The notes under the pieces: generated by a model | What the model was told of the DNA's origin: nothing | The model's input: the letters and a program-made list of their open reading frames with translations, nothing else | Database searches by the model: none | Translations under genes and position numbers: made by a program | Shown: piece after piece, positions 35,288-46,599 of the stretch | Layout of the letters: every line of letters begins with the position of its first letter | Numbering within the stretch: the first letter of the stretch is position 1 | From: Cinnamomum chago | Lineage: Eukaryota; Streptophyta; Magnoliopsida; Laurales; Lauraceae | NCBI GenBank assembly: GCA_038049695.1 | Contig: CP142459.1 | Span: 70,238,001-70,302,000 of the forward strand | Length of the DNA: 64,000 bases | Direction of reading: 5' to 3'

Positions 35288-36057
35288 ACAATTGCAAGGG
35301 CTTTGCCATTGTGAGACCATCAATTTCACTCATGTCCTAAGGCAATATGGTCATTCCTATAGTGCACATAGTACATGTTGAGGCTGATCAGTAATGAAAG
35401 ATTATTATAGTCTTACAGGGCACCAATCAGATGATCCTATATATCAAGAGAACTGAGGCATTTTTTACTGATATGAAGACTATTATATTCTCATTTGACT
35501 GCCCATTCTTAGTAGAATTTTTGTCTGAATGTTGTGATATTTTGATTGGTGAGATTTGGGGCCTTAGATCAGTCACTCCAGGCCACAACAATACTACCTT
35601 GAAAACAAAACATTCATCAACAGTCCTAGCGTTAGAACTAAAGGTGCCCTTTATCCTAGATCCAACCCCTCCAATTTAGAGGAAACATCTTGGTTGGGCT
35701 CAAGAACAGAATTTTGCACCAAGTGAATCAATCCAATAAATAGACTTCAATAATGCAAATGATTATAATATCTGTCTATCACTGAAGGGTAAATAAGGGC
35801 CCAATCCAAGATATGACCCTCAATTAGAAAATTCTGATTCAATGTAAACCATGAATAAAGATGGTTTATGCACCCAGCATATAGTCTGTTTCTACTGGAT
35901 GTCTTATATCAATTCCTTCATGAGCGTGTTACTTATTATTCATGGAAATATAGGTGTTCCCAAAGGGTTCACTCACCTCTTGTCCAAGATGTCTCAGAAA
36001 AGCAATTCCTCAATTGCGCTGTGGGAAACTGGCCAAACGCGAAAACTAGAGGATTGA
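35288..36057 (+). pseudogene. GLR pseudogene fragment (end of exon 4, intron 4, start of exon 5)
   Basis: TACAATTGCAAGGGCTTTG (about 35,289) matches the exon 4 end of the other GLR copies (YNCKGF). The next 650 bases follow intron 4 of copy 1 (for example GGCACCAATCAGATGATC, CACTCCAGGCCACAAC, AATCCAAGATATGACCCTC). GTGTTCCCAAAGGGTTCA at about 35,953 starts the exon 5 homologue (VFPKG), which breaks up by 36,057. Insertions, deletions and the missing exon 4 splice end show it is non-functional. Confidence 0.82.
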
Positions 36058-36099
36058 GAAAAGGTGGCATCCAAATGAAAACCATATGTGCTGAAGGGC

Positions 36100-37530
36100 A
36101 GGTTTAGAAGAACAACAACGGTGTGGAACTGACTGAGACTAGTGTAGAATTATGATTCCACTTTGTAGAACAATGATACCACTAAGAAGAAATATGATAC
36201 TTCATATATTTGAAAAATACTTCTCATAAATTTATTGTGATATTTTGAACAAACCTCCAGTGATAATTAGTTCTTATAGAATAAAATACGGCTGGCAAAA
36301 TGGGTTGACCAAGCCTGGATTATGAACTAATCATGCCAAGCTTCTGGGTCAGATCTATTCAAAAATTTAGAATTTTTGAGGTCCAGGCCATTGAATGCCC
36401 CTAAATAAAATAAAATGGTCATTGAAAAGTTCTTGTTCCAGAATAAATGATAGAAGTGGCAAACAGGTCCCTGAATACATGACTTGTAAGTGGATAGAGA
36501 GGGGAAGGCTGACTATGAAAACAAAAGGGGATATCACTCAAATGAATGTTTGCTTAACCCTTTTCATAATTCCTATTGAGTTCTTAGAATTTTGCAGAAA
36601 ATGGACTCCTCCCAAAGGAATTGAGAGTGCAGAATCAAAAGTGAACATCTAGGAAATGATACGCCAAAAAAAAAAAAAAATTCCATGTAGTTTATGGTCC
36701 CCTGTAGATCTTCACCCTCGACCCCTTTTCCCCCTTGGATAAAAGCCACCTTCCTGCGAAATCTGAGGAATTTGTTGACATTTTCATTAAAATAGTTCGA
36801 GTCCTGTATGATATACTCTGTTTGGACCCTATTCCTTCAGTGACAAAATCACTATTATATAAAATTTTAGCAAAGAAATTAGAACTACAGCAAACTGTGA
36901 CATGGAGGCCAAAGTCTCAGTCGAAGGGGCTAGGTGTTTAGGACTGAGTGCAACCAATACAAAAAAGACAGGGCTTACAAGACAGACAGATTTTTGGACA
37001 TAGCTTTCTCCACCTTAACTAAAAGAGGTTAAAGACAAATAGCACCTAACATGAAAAACTTGACAAAAATCCGCATTACCAGACACCAGGAAAAACCAAG
37101 TCATGTTTTATCAACAACTCGATTACAAACTTAAAAAGGGATTGAGTGCAGCGGGCCAATATATGGCTTACCAAACTTCACTCCTCAATTTAACATTAAT
37201 TCAAACAATGATCCACAGTTTAAAAGAGTTCTCAGGCATCAATTAATCATTAATATCTGATAGTCTTTATGTGACAGCTACGAATACTTACAGTTAGTTT
37301 TCCCCCCATAGCTCTCTGCCATAACTGAGAGAGAGAGAGAGATGGTACCTTGTAAGGTAAATTTAAAAAAAAAAAAGATCTAGATTACACGACAGCATGA
37401 AAAACCACATAGCTCCTCATTGACAACTCGATTACAAACTCAAAACTCTCTTGGAGTGCTTTGTTGATGCAGGGCCCATCCCTCACTGCATTCTTTCAAA
37501 ATTGTTGTCTACTCATTGTCGGCAAACTCA
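36100..37530. other. Intergenic, 3' flank of the following minus-strand gene
   Basis: No gene recognised. Contains a (GA)n run at about 37,326-37,343 and poly(A) at 36,666-36,680. The part nearest 37,534 is likely the 3' untranslated region of the minus-strand gene that ends there. Confidence 0.4.
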
Positions 37531-37533
37531 AGG

Positions 37534-39058
37534 CTAAAATTGGGATTGTGCAGCAGTAGAAGCATCATTCTTTGGTAGAGGTTTACCCAAGACATTGAGA
37601 TTCATCACCCGCTGAAATTGTTTTCCTGCAACCAAGAAAGAAATGCTAACTAGAAACTACTTTTCCATTTCTTTGTGACATTAAAGACGCTTTAAAGGCC
37701 CAGTAGAGTTGCTCATCTGTATCTGAACCGACCCAACATCCATTGTACAAAGATGTGATTAGAACCATTATTCATTATTAGTGGGCTCACTCATGGATGG
37801 GTAACTGCACAATGTGCACATCGTTGGAAATCCAAACTTCGATGTTGGGGGGAAGCAGAAAGATATTGGGAACCAATAATACAAAATTTACTGGCAGAAG
37901 ATCAATGATAGAGTGCCAAGGATTGTGCCTTTGTTCAATTGTTGCACCATCCCCATCCAGGGTGGAACCCACTATATATGGTCAATACTAATTTGCACAT
38001 GGGCTACAGACCACCAACGCAAAGTGATCCAACCATCAAACTTGGCAACAAAAAATCAGAAAACATTTAAAAGTCAAATTACCTTCCTCCAGTGAAAGAT
38101 ATATTGCTCTTTTCTCCAATTCAATTGCATGTTTACTACGATCAGCAGCAGATAATGACCGAAGTGCTAATATTAAAGAAAGTAGTGGGAAAAAGGTCAG
38201 GAAAAAAAGAGGTTAGCACTGGATAGTTTTAGAAACAACAACAGAAGCAACTAAAATTGGGTGTAGTTGATTTTCGACAGACTTACTTCTAATGTACTCA
38301 TCCTGATTTGAATTGTCAGAGCTCTTCAAGCGTGCTTGCAGTTGATCAAACCGCTCTTGCCGTTGTTGAATATGCATCTTCTGACTCTTAGGGGTGACTA
38401 GAAAAGGCATCCCAGTAGTAACTGTAGAGTAATTTGGTTCACCAACTGTCAACCCATTGACAGTCTTCCCAAAAGTGTGAGGCATCCAAGACCCCCCAGA
38501 TGGGAACCCATTCCCAGGCTTCCCCAAAGAATGAGGAGCAGAAGGTTCCCCAGACAGAAAAGGGGGAAGAGAGGCCACTGGGATATTTGTAAATGTTGGA
38601 AGCTGAGAGAACTTAGAATCTTGCATCTTACATTCTAGCTTGGGTGGTTCATGTTCATTGACGGTGGTGACCTTTATTGTTTGTGGGGAATTTTCGTTTT
38701 CCATGTTGGAAGCATTTGTCTTTCCTGGTTCAGATTCTGCTTTCCTGCGGACATACACAAGATGACTGTTCGATCCATTATTGCATGGAGATGAGTTGCA
38801 AGTAGGACTTGGTGGACAATCGGGAATCGGTCGCTTGCTGCCACAGACCTTTACATCATCCACAGGAAGTCCTTTGCCTTTCGAGAGAGGAGAGTTATTG
38901 TGAGGCTTGGAACTGATGTTCCTAGTTTCATTTTGCAGATCCCTCAAAGGTGTCTTCTTTATTGATATGGGTGGTTGTCTGTCACATGTGGGAAGGCTGG
39001 TTCCACTGTTGGCCAACCCATATTCGTTGAATTTAGCATCAATCATTTGTTGAACCAT
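37534..39058 (-). CDS. Conserved plant protein of unknown function (3 coding exons, 315 aa)
   Basis: Coding exons on the minus strand are 39,058-38,287, 38,166-38,083 and 37,625-37,534 (stop TAG at 37,534-37,536). Donors GTAAGT and GTAATT and acceptors TTAG and TGCAG keep one frame, giving 948 bp. The protein starts MVQQMIDAKFNEYG and is largely polar and low-complexity. Short motifs look conserved: KTPLRDLQNET (35-45), HLVYVRRKAE (99-108), a basic Gln-rich stretch QQRQERFDQLQARL, and a C-terminal helix-rich block (LRSLSAADRSKHAIELEKRA) ending NVLGKPLP. No catalytic domain or membrane segment was recognised. From memory the pattern fits a plant-only nuclear-type family, but I cannot name it. 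Two tiny upstream ORFs (39,101-39,090 and 39,085-39,077) precede the start. Possible 5' leader exons lie near 39,130 and 44,460-44,530. Confidence 0.8.
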
Positions 39059-39869
39059 TTTTTCTCAGATTCTTATTCAAAGCATACCCTCAGAAGCTCA
39101 TGTTCAAGACGCTCAAATGATTAGCACTCGTTCTGTAATCAGCATGCGCCTTAAGTAATGTGTTAGGAAGAAAATAGTAAAACAGCAATTACCAAGGGAT
39201 AGCATCATGGGCCTCATCAACCATGGCAATTGCTATAGCAGAGAAAGACTAACAAGGCATCCAAAATTAGCAGATAAAATTGCTTTAACACAATAAATTG
39301 GAGCTGCTGAGGATTTAAAATATCAAAAAAGCAAGTAGTCAAAGAATGAACTCATAAGTGACAAAGATAGTGCATGGCCTATTTTTGTTCTTTTAACAGG
39401 GTAGAAGTGCATAAAAAGGGAAAAGGAGGGGATGGTTTTGCCAATTCATTGGATGGATATTAGCTTGGAGGTCCTGTAATTTGTAATATTTTAAGAGGGT
39501 TTCTGTACCTAGTACATCAAGATCCTCCACAAGTGATATCCAAAAAACATAAAGCATGACATTTAGAGGATCCCGGTTTAAGCCACCTAAGTATTTAGAG
39601 TGAATGTTCCTCAAGCCAAAGAACAACGTAAAACACATCAAGTTTATGCCAACACTTGATCACATAGCCCAGCATCAAAATGCAAAACTATTGTCAAATC
39701 ATGTACCATGGGGATTAAAGCTCATTTATTTCAATAGAAAGGGTAATTTCGAGTTTTGTAGCCTACTGGTGTTTCTTTTATGTCATGCAAAGGCATGCCT
39801 ACTTTGGGGCAATCCATAACCTTGATTTCGGGCCGCGGTGGTATGGATTTGGGGCCGTGACATCTACCT

Positions 39870-40651
39870 ATAGGATTGCAAACAGATCTCCTATTCACCA
39901 ATTATTCGGCATCTCCAAATTCAAAAAACAATGTTTGGAACCTAATTTTGGTTCCATTAGAAAATGGGGTCTAGATCCGGAACCTGTTTTCGGATCCAAG
40001 AAGAAATCAGGTCCAGTTCTGAGTGCATACAGGTTCCGACTCGAGGACCACGACTCTCCCTCCCCCCCACCCCCAATCATCAAATCTGAGAGAATTTTTT
40101 TGTGGGGACTCTCTCTTTTAGTCTTGCTCGAAGTTTGCGGGGTTCTCTGCAACTTTGAAGTCCTCTGAAATAGTTCACTATTTTATTGAGACTCTTTCTC
40201 AATTTCGTTTTGGAATTTTTATATTTCAGTTGGGGGTTTCACCTAAGTTTAAGTTTTTCCATTTAAATCTTTGTTTTGTGATCAGATCTTGTTTGGGGTT
40301 TTTTATTAGTAATTATTGGGTTGAAGTTCCTTTCTGGTTTTTGAGGTATTTTTTCTTTTCGGCTTTCTTTGATTTCTTTCCCATGGTCCATAGCATTTTG
40401 ATTTGATTCTTTGATGTTGATTTTCCTTCGATTCTTTGAAAGATTGAAGTTTCCTTGATTTTCTACTTCCTCGTTTTTTATGGGTTAAAGTTGCTTTCTT
40501 TGATTTTCTGGAGCCAAAACTGAATTTGCGTCCAAAACGGTGTGCAATCAGAATCATGACCGGATCCTGGTACTTTAACTCTTGTTCCCCACAAATCAGG
40601 GTATGTATGAAACATAGTTCTGTACTTCTGTCCTAGACCCGACCTATTTGC
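39870..40651. repeat. Dispersed GGTTCCG/GGATCCGG-type repeat, possible MITE relative
   Basis: It begins TAGGATTGCAAACAG and ends near CGACCTATTTGCAACCCA, with interior stretches such as GATCCGGAACCTG and AGGTTCCGACTCGAG. This echoes the TAGGGTTGYAAA family at 13,141 and 59,322. The ends are only approximately inverted and no target duplication was found. Confidence 0.35.
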
Positions 40652-41170
40652 AACCCAACTTAATAGCACACAATCACAATACGTGGGGCAACCCTCACAA
40701 AACACCGTAAGTCCACTTAAGATGAGGACTCAAAACTACTAATTACATCTGCAAAGAAATACCCAATGATACTTCTATTTTAACCTTTACTGTCATTTTC
40801 TTAGTAAATACTGCAAACATTTATCTCAAAAGATGTTCTTGCGCACTTTAATTACAGAGCTCAAATTAATCACTCTGCTATTTTATTATGGGGTCCTCTG
40901 TACTTCAGTAGTTGAAACCCTCTTTCGAGCTGTTGAGATAGGGTGAGGCTAGTGGGATTGGATCTCTGATTATCGCTAGGGCTGAGAGGCATCTTTTCAA
41001 GCGAAGCCAAATATGTATTAACACCTTCTGCAAGCCAGAAGCGCCTCGTATTCTTGGATATTTTATTTCTAAATCCTTGGAGAAATTGGGGCATCTTTCT
41101 TTTACTCTTGCCGACCATGCTATAGGCGTTTATCTTCTTGGAGTCTCTCACCTTTCAATATCATTTGCCT

Positions 41171-41486
41171 GTTAACGTGTGATGTACCTGGGACCCACAT
41201 GTGGCTAGGACCAGTCGTATAAAACTTGTATTATCTCTAGGATTAGGAGAACTCCTTACAATCAAGGGATAACAGTTGTATACTTTCTGTAATGAAAAGC
41301 GCTAGGGCTATAAGAGCAGTCGATCACCTTGATTGACACACAATATTATGGCAATTCTTCTCTCTTTTGGTTTATTTGATAAGGAATCAGACCCTGTTAG
41401 GGATTTCTCCTAATCCTAGATATAACAGACGATATTACACAACTGGTTTTAGCCACATGTGGGTCCCAGGTACATCACACATTAAC
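41171..41486. repeat. 316-bp element with about 80-bp terminal inverted repeats
   Basis: The left arm GTTAACGTGTGATGTACCTG, continuing through GGACCCACATGTGGCTA and on to CTAGGATTAGGAGAA, is matched by the reverse complement of the right end with few mismatches. That end reads GTTAATGTGTGATGTACC and continues the same way. The centre is unrelated to either arm. This is a foldback or MITE-like structure. No unequivocal target duplication is visible, so its superfamily is open. Confidence 0.78.
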
Positions 41487-41489
41487 ATT

Positions 41490-44455
41490 CCCAGCACTGT
41501 TTTGAACATTGAAGGTGCTCAAATTGCGGTGTTACTTGGATTGCCAACCCTGCTTGTGCCGATTGGCATCATAGGAGCTTGGTTCGGAAAGGTTGATCCC
41601 AACTTGAGAAGTTTGTTTCTTGGTTTTTTCAGATCATTACCAACTCATCTTCTAGGAAAATTAAATACTTCCTAACTTCTAGTACCTTGATACACTCCTT
41701 TATCTAAATACAAGATAAGATCTAACACTAAACAACTCAATGCTTCTATTGTTGGATCCATAATCAATCCTATCGATCCTTAGGATTGGTGGATCCTTTT
41801 CTATCCCGTTGTTTCGGACCATAGATCTAGCCAAGGGTCACAGCTTCTTCTACTCATCCTATATATTGTCCTTTTCATTTCGTGTTGCATTAGAAACTTA
41901 TTATTAGACGAGATTATATGAAAATGAATCCTTCCTAGGTGATCTCTGGGGAAAATGCCTATTGCATTCAAAGGCCAACATCGAGCCCCCTACTATCTCC
42001 AAATTAGTGCTCACCCATGTGGTTTTTTTTTTTTCCTCTGTGCCATCCCAGCTAGTTGGAAAAGAAGAGTTAGCCAGGATACAGCCTAAAACCCCATAAC
42101 AGACTATATATCTAACTAGAACTAATTCTCTAATTCAACTACACCCAAATTTCTGAGCAAAAAGATCCAGTAACAAATACAGAATGCAGGTAAAAAGAAT
42201 TGAAACTCATCCAAGACAAAGAAGGATAGTACTTAAATAACATTATTCTCTCACAAGGCCCGTTAACCCTCAGAAAAAAAAAAGGAAAAATGCAAAAGAT
42301 AGCCCAGCTCTTAAGAAAGATTTTTTTAAAACGGCTCTTAAGAAAGATGCTCTAACTCTCTTAGGCGTTCATTGAAGTTAATTGGTTAACATGGCAGAAA
42401 CATGAGTCCAATTAAACACTCCTAGAGATGTGACCACATCCAGAAACGTTGTTTCTCAACTGAAAATTTTCACTAACAAAGCACTTAACACACACTAGTC
42501 AATTGCGCTGCCAAGTCCCAAGCCTCTGAAGTAATTGGTGAAACCAAATGGCAGCACAAAATGCCAGATTTCATTTGAGGAACGTTAACTGCACACCATG
42601 TCATATTAACAATTGTCTACTCCATAGGTCCAGGAAACTGACACTATGTAACCATTTTTTGAGGATGCAGCTTGACATCTACAGAAATTACAAGGAAGCA
42701 CAGACAATGTTATACAACTGAGGAAAATAAACAAGAGGAGATCATTATGTATAAAGAAGTATAACAAAGGACGAGGGATTTTTTCCACATTCTGTTTTAG
42801 TGGGCAATGCAGCACTGTCCCTATAGCCTAGACACGATAAACATCACATTTAACTGTCAGGATACAGAACCCTATCGAAAAGTTAAATGAGACAATGCTG
42901 TTTTTTTTTCTTCCAATCAAGAATTACCTGACTATCACGATCAAATAATACATGCTACAACTAAACTATCAATTTGGATCTCTGGGTCAAATTAGAACAA
43001 ACAGATCACTCATGCTAGATCACCAGAATTCATCATCAAATGAGGAACCTTTTATGGCATTTAGTACTTCCAACCTCCTGCATGTTCCTACTTTCAGACT
43101 TCATTAAATCGCCCACAAACCGAAATGACAGATATGGTGGAACTTCTGCGGAAGTAAACCCAACAAAAAACTATCCCATGATGGTTGGTATGAGACTTCC
43201 TACACAGTTTGATGGCCCCTCAAGGAAAAGTTGCATGCCAAAGAAGACATCTATGGAATTAGTTAAGATAGATATGAAGAAATGCAACCAATGTGAGGAT
43301 TTGACCCAGGATACACTAGAATGGTGAAACAGAATTCATGTAGCCCCAACATAGTTGGAACAAGGCTTTGTTGAATTGAATGTTGATCATGGTAGAATGA
43401 GATTCATGTTTGTTTTCTTCAGATTTTTTCCCCTTTCCTAACCTTCCTCTTCATGCAAAAAAGAAATAATGCCGAACTAAAAGTACGACCAGAGTCCAAA
43501 GTAGCTGCCAATTACCATAATTTTTTTCTTTTCACATTAGATTCAGGAACCTCAATGTGGTACGGATGAAACTAATCTCCAGGACTCTTTGCAAACAAAA
43601 GTCACATGGTAATTTGGTCATTCACTGCATTTGAAATGGGAGAAACGGGTAGAGCACTAAGTTGGACAGACCATGATTGTTAAACTACAACAATAAGTAG
43701 CAACCACACACAATCAATGACAAAAGAAAACACACAAAATGCAGAGAGTTTTCATCACTAAAATCCCATCTAACAGGGGGGGCAGTTCTAAGCCATAAAA
43801 AGACTAATTGGGGGAACAGTTCTAAGCCATAAAGAGACTAAATCTATATAATTGCTGAACGCAATGTATAAAGTGATTGATCTAAACTACAAGATAGAGA
43901 AAAAGAACAATCAAACATTTCATATATGTAGAACATGAGGCCAAAATGTGTCGTAAATGATACCTCCCCATAAGCTTCAAAAACTAACCAAATGCAGCCA
44001 AAGTTTCTTACCAAGTTATTGTCTACTCCACAAAGTATAAAAATTTTAACACAAAAAACAATAAATGTTCTAACCAAAAAGTCTCTACCATCAAAATATG
44101 AAATTAGATTCCCCAATGCAGAACTCATTCCTAAAGACCCATCTAAAACCAAAAAACAAACGAGAATTACAGTAATCAAAATCAACCCTAATCAAACCAG
44201 ACGCATCAAAACACCACCCAAAGCGCAGCTAATCCCCAATTCTATCAAAACCCAAACAGAAAAATGAAACCCACAACAGTTAATTCATAACGAACCAAAA
44301 AAAATTAAAAAAAAAATACATCATTCCAGAGCATCAAAGAAAAGAAAATACAACGAGTAGATTACAATCTATCACAAAAACAAAAAGAGGGTTTTGAATC
44401 AAACTATCATAGATTACAGCAATCCCCATTTGAAAGAAATTTAGAAAATTACCTT
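41490..44455. other. Non-coding stretch, no gene seen
   Basis: The short frames here lack recognisable domains. A 33-bp imperfect tandem duplication (CAGTTCTAAGCCATAAAAAG) lies at about 43,778-43,842. The region may be the 5' leader intron of the 37.5-39 kb gene if the exon candidate near 44,460-44,530 (donor CTCAAAG|GTAATT on the minus strand) is real. Confidence 0.35.
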
Positions 44456-44529
44456 TGAGTTACACCAATCGATAGTGAGAGGTTTCAAAAGCCAACAGCT
44501 TTGGCTCCAACAAATCACAAGTCGTGTAC

Positions 44530-46170
44530 TACTTCTATAACACAAACTGATTATTCTTGCTTTTATTACTACTCAAAACCATCTGGTACAAATTGTAACC
44601 GGGTCCACTGATCAATGATCATATTATGGGACACACTGGGGATTTATTATGGGAAGATGGAATAGGCATTCAACGATGCCCAAAATTTATAGTGGCCATT
44701 TAGTGGTTGTGATCGTCTGATTATTTATTTTTTCTGAGGTCATAAGTTTGGGCTAAGCTTCATCTGCCACTCTTAAGAGCGACCCATGGTCGAACCCTTT
44801 TTTAGGTAATGACCCTTTGGAGAAAAATGAATTTCCTTCTGTTCCTCATGTGATTTTTATGTGGGTTCTTATATTGAATTTTTTTATGATTTTTACTCAG
44901 CTTTCAGTTCATGTGAATCTTATGTGATTTTATGTGAATAACCTTATGCATGATCCGAATGCCCTTTTTTTTTTTTGTCAATTGCTTCTCTACATATGAG
45001 TGTTGTATATGTGGATTTATTGAGCATCTATGCAGGAATTTTTAGCATATTTTCTATCTGGGTTCTTAATAGCATGAGATCACTTTCATTTAGTTATTTG
45101 AGTCTAATGGTTAGACTAATAGCCCACCTCCTGGATGGGCACAGCCCAGAAGGCAAAGTGGTGCTACAAAATCTCAATGGCATGCTATGGAGGAAATTAT
45201 TACAAATTTTTTTAATAGAGAAATTTATCCTAAAAATCACCTTAGATGCTAAAAAAAAAAAAAAGAAAGCCCAATAGTTCATATGACACGAAAGTGGTCC
45301 CCTGGAACTACTTTTAATTTTTTATATTAAAGTTTTCAGTGAGTGACAACATTGTCTCTAGTTTAAACCTTACAAAACCATGGAAGCGTATTTTCCCTTT
45401 CTTCCTCCCTCTTTGTTTTCTCCTGTTTGGCAATTTCTTAGCATCCATATGAAGAACATCCAAGAGCGAAAAGAGGAGGTAGGCAACGAAAGATCTTCTG
45501 TTTCTTAATTTATCCTATTTTTCTTCTGTAATGTCTATTTATTCTATTCTTAGCTCTGATTGATTTGTATCAGGAGAAAAAGTTTGAGTCTTGCGTGGTT
45601 TTGTTATTAGTGGGGCTTTCGATCTTTTCCCTCTTTTGGGTGATGTGGGGTTTTTGGGTTTATTGGGAATGTAGTTATTTTGGGATGCCAGTGACTATTT
45701 TCGGCTAATATTACATAGGGTGCGAGAGATTTTATTATCTATGTAATGTCCTAGTTGTATTCGTTGATTTACAATGGGATATTTTAGGTAAGGATGGATG
45801 GGTGTGAGTTTGGTTAGAAAATATGGTTGGTAATGAGAGATGGAGCTGGTAAATTTTCAATGTGGGTTTTTGTGCATTTGACCATTTTGTAACTACTTTA
45901 AATGCTAGCCATTATAAGCTTAACTCATGCATTTTCATTCTAAATATACCTACTACTACATTTGCTCACAAAAAAAAAAAAAACATGTATTCAACAACCA
46001 TCAAGCACTACTTTAAATGCCAGCCCTTAGTTAAAAAGTTACAATTAATCTTGTCCGCCAATTCTCTTTACAATAACTAAAGCAGGCATTGAATCTAATG
46101 AGTTTTTGTAATTGATCTTGCAATGAAGCATGCCGAGGATGTATGTTGGTTTATTTGGATCATATAGTGC
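44530..46170. other. Intergenic, no supported gene
   Basis: A plus-strand ATG at about 45,380 opens 42 codons (MEAYFPFLPPSLFS) after CT-rich leader-like sequence, with a GTAGGC donor-like site inside. No continuing exon was recognised. The remainder is AT-rich. Confidence 0.3.
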
Positions 46171-46180
46171 ATGTACATTT

Positions 46181-46355
46181 TTTTATTTTTTTATTTTTTG
46201 CTATCGGAGGGTTCCCAATCCTTTGGATTGGACTAATCCCTCCGGGCCCAGAGGGAAGCCGGGTAAATCCCCTGTAGCCCTAGTGTGGTAGCGGAGTTTC
46301 GAACGCACAACCTCCGGGAGCAAACCGTGGTCCTAGGCCAACTAAGCTACCCCTT
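46181..46355 (-). mobile_element. tRNA-derived SINE with 8-bp target duplication
   Basis: On the minus strand the element starts AAGGGGTAGCTTAGTTGGCC (RNA polymerase III A-box region). It has a B-box-like GTGCGTTCGAAACTCC about 45 bases later and ends in an A-rich tail (complement of the T-rich run at 46,181-46,200). ATGTACAT flanks it at 46,173-46,180 and 46,356-46,363. The length of 175 bp suits plant SINEs. Confidence 0.78.
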
Positions 46356-46384
46356 ATGTACATATATAATAATGAATCTAACAA

Positions 46385-46560
46385 AAAAAAATTCCAAACT
46401 AAAATCAGCGTTGACGTCGTCGCACAACACTTTATCAAGTCTCGCTTAAGGCTAGAATGAGCGTCGACGTCTGTCGCTCCGCAAAATCTTGAAACGCTTG
46501 ATCCCATTGAAATGAGTGGCGACGTCAACGCGAGTTGAAATAGTGCAAAAAAAATAGAAA
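46385..46560. repeat. CpG-rich block of repeated GACGTC motifs
   Basis: GCGTTGACGTCGTCGC (about 46,408), GCGTCGACGTCTGTCGC (about 46,460) and GGCGACGTCAACGC (about 46,517) occur within 130 bases in otherwise AT-rich DNA. The first and last are approximate inverted copies. No reading frame explains them. Confidence 0.5.
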
Positions 46561-46599
46561 AGTTTGGTGGAAAGACCAATTTTGTTTTATAAAATTTAC

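Noticed and set aside
40870..41151. 93-codon minus-strand reading frame
   Set aside because: No similarity to a known family was recognised and no splice or leader context supports it.
43844..44185. 113-codon minus-strand hydrophobic frame
   Set aside because: Composition reflects AT-rich non-coding sequence; no membrane-protein family pattern and no supporting gene structure.
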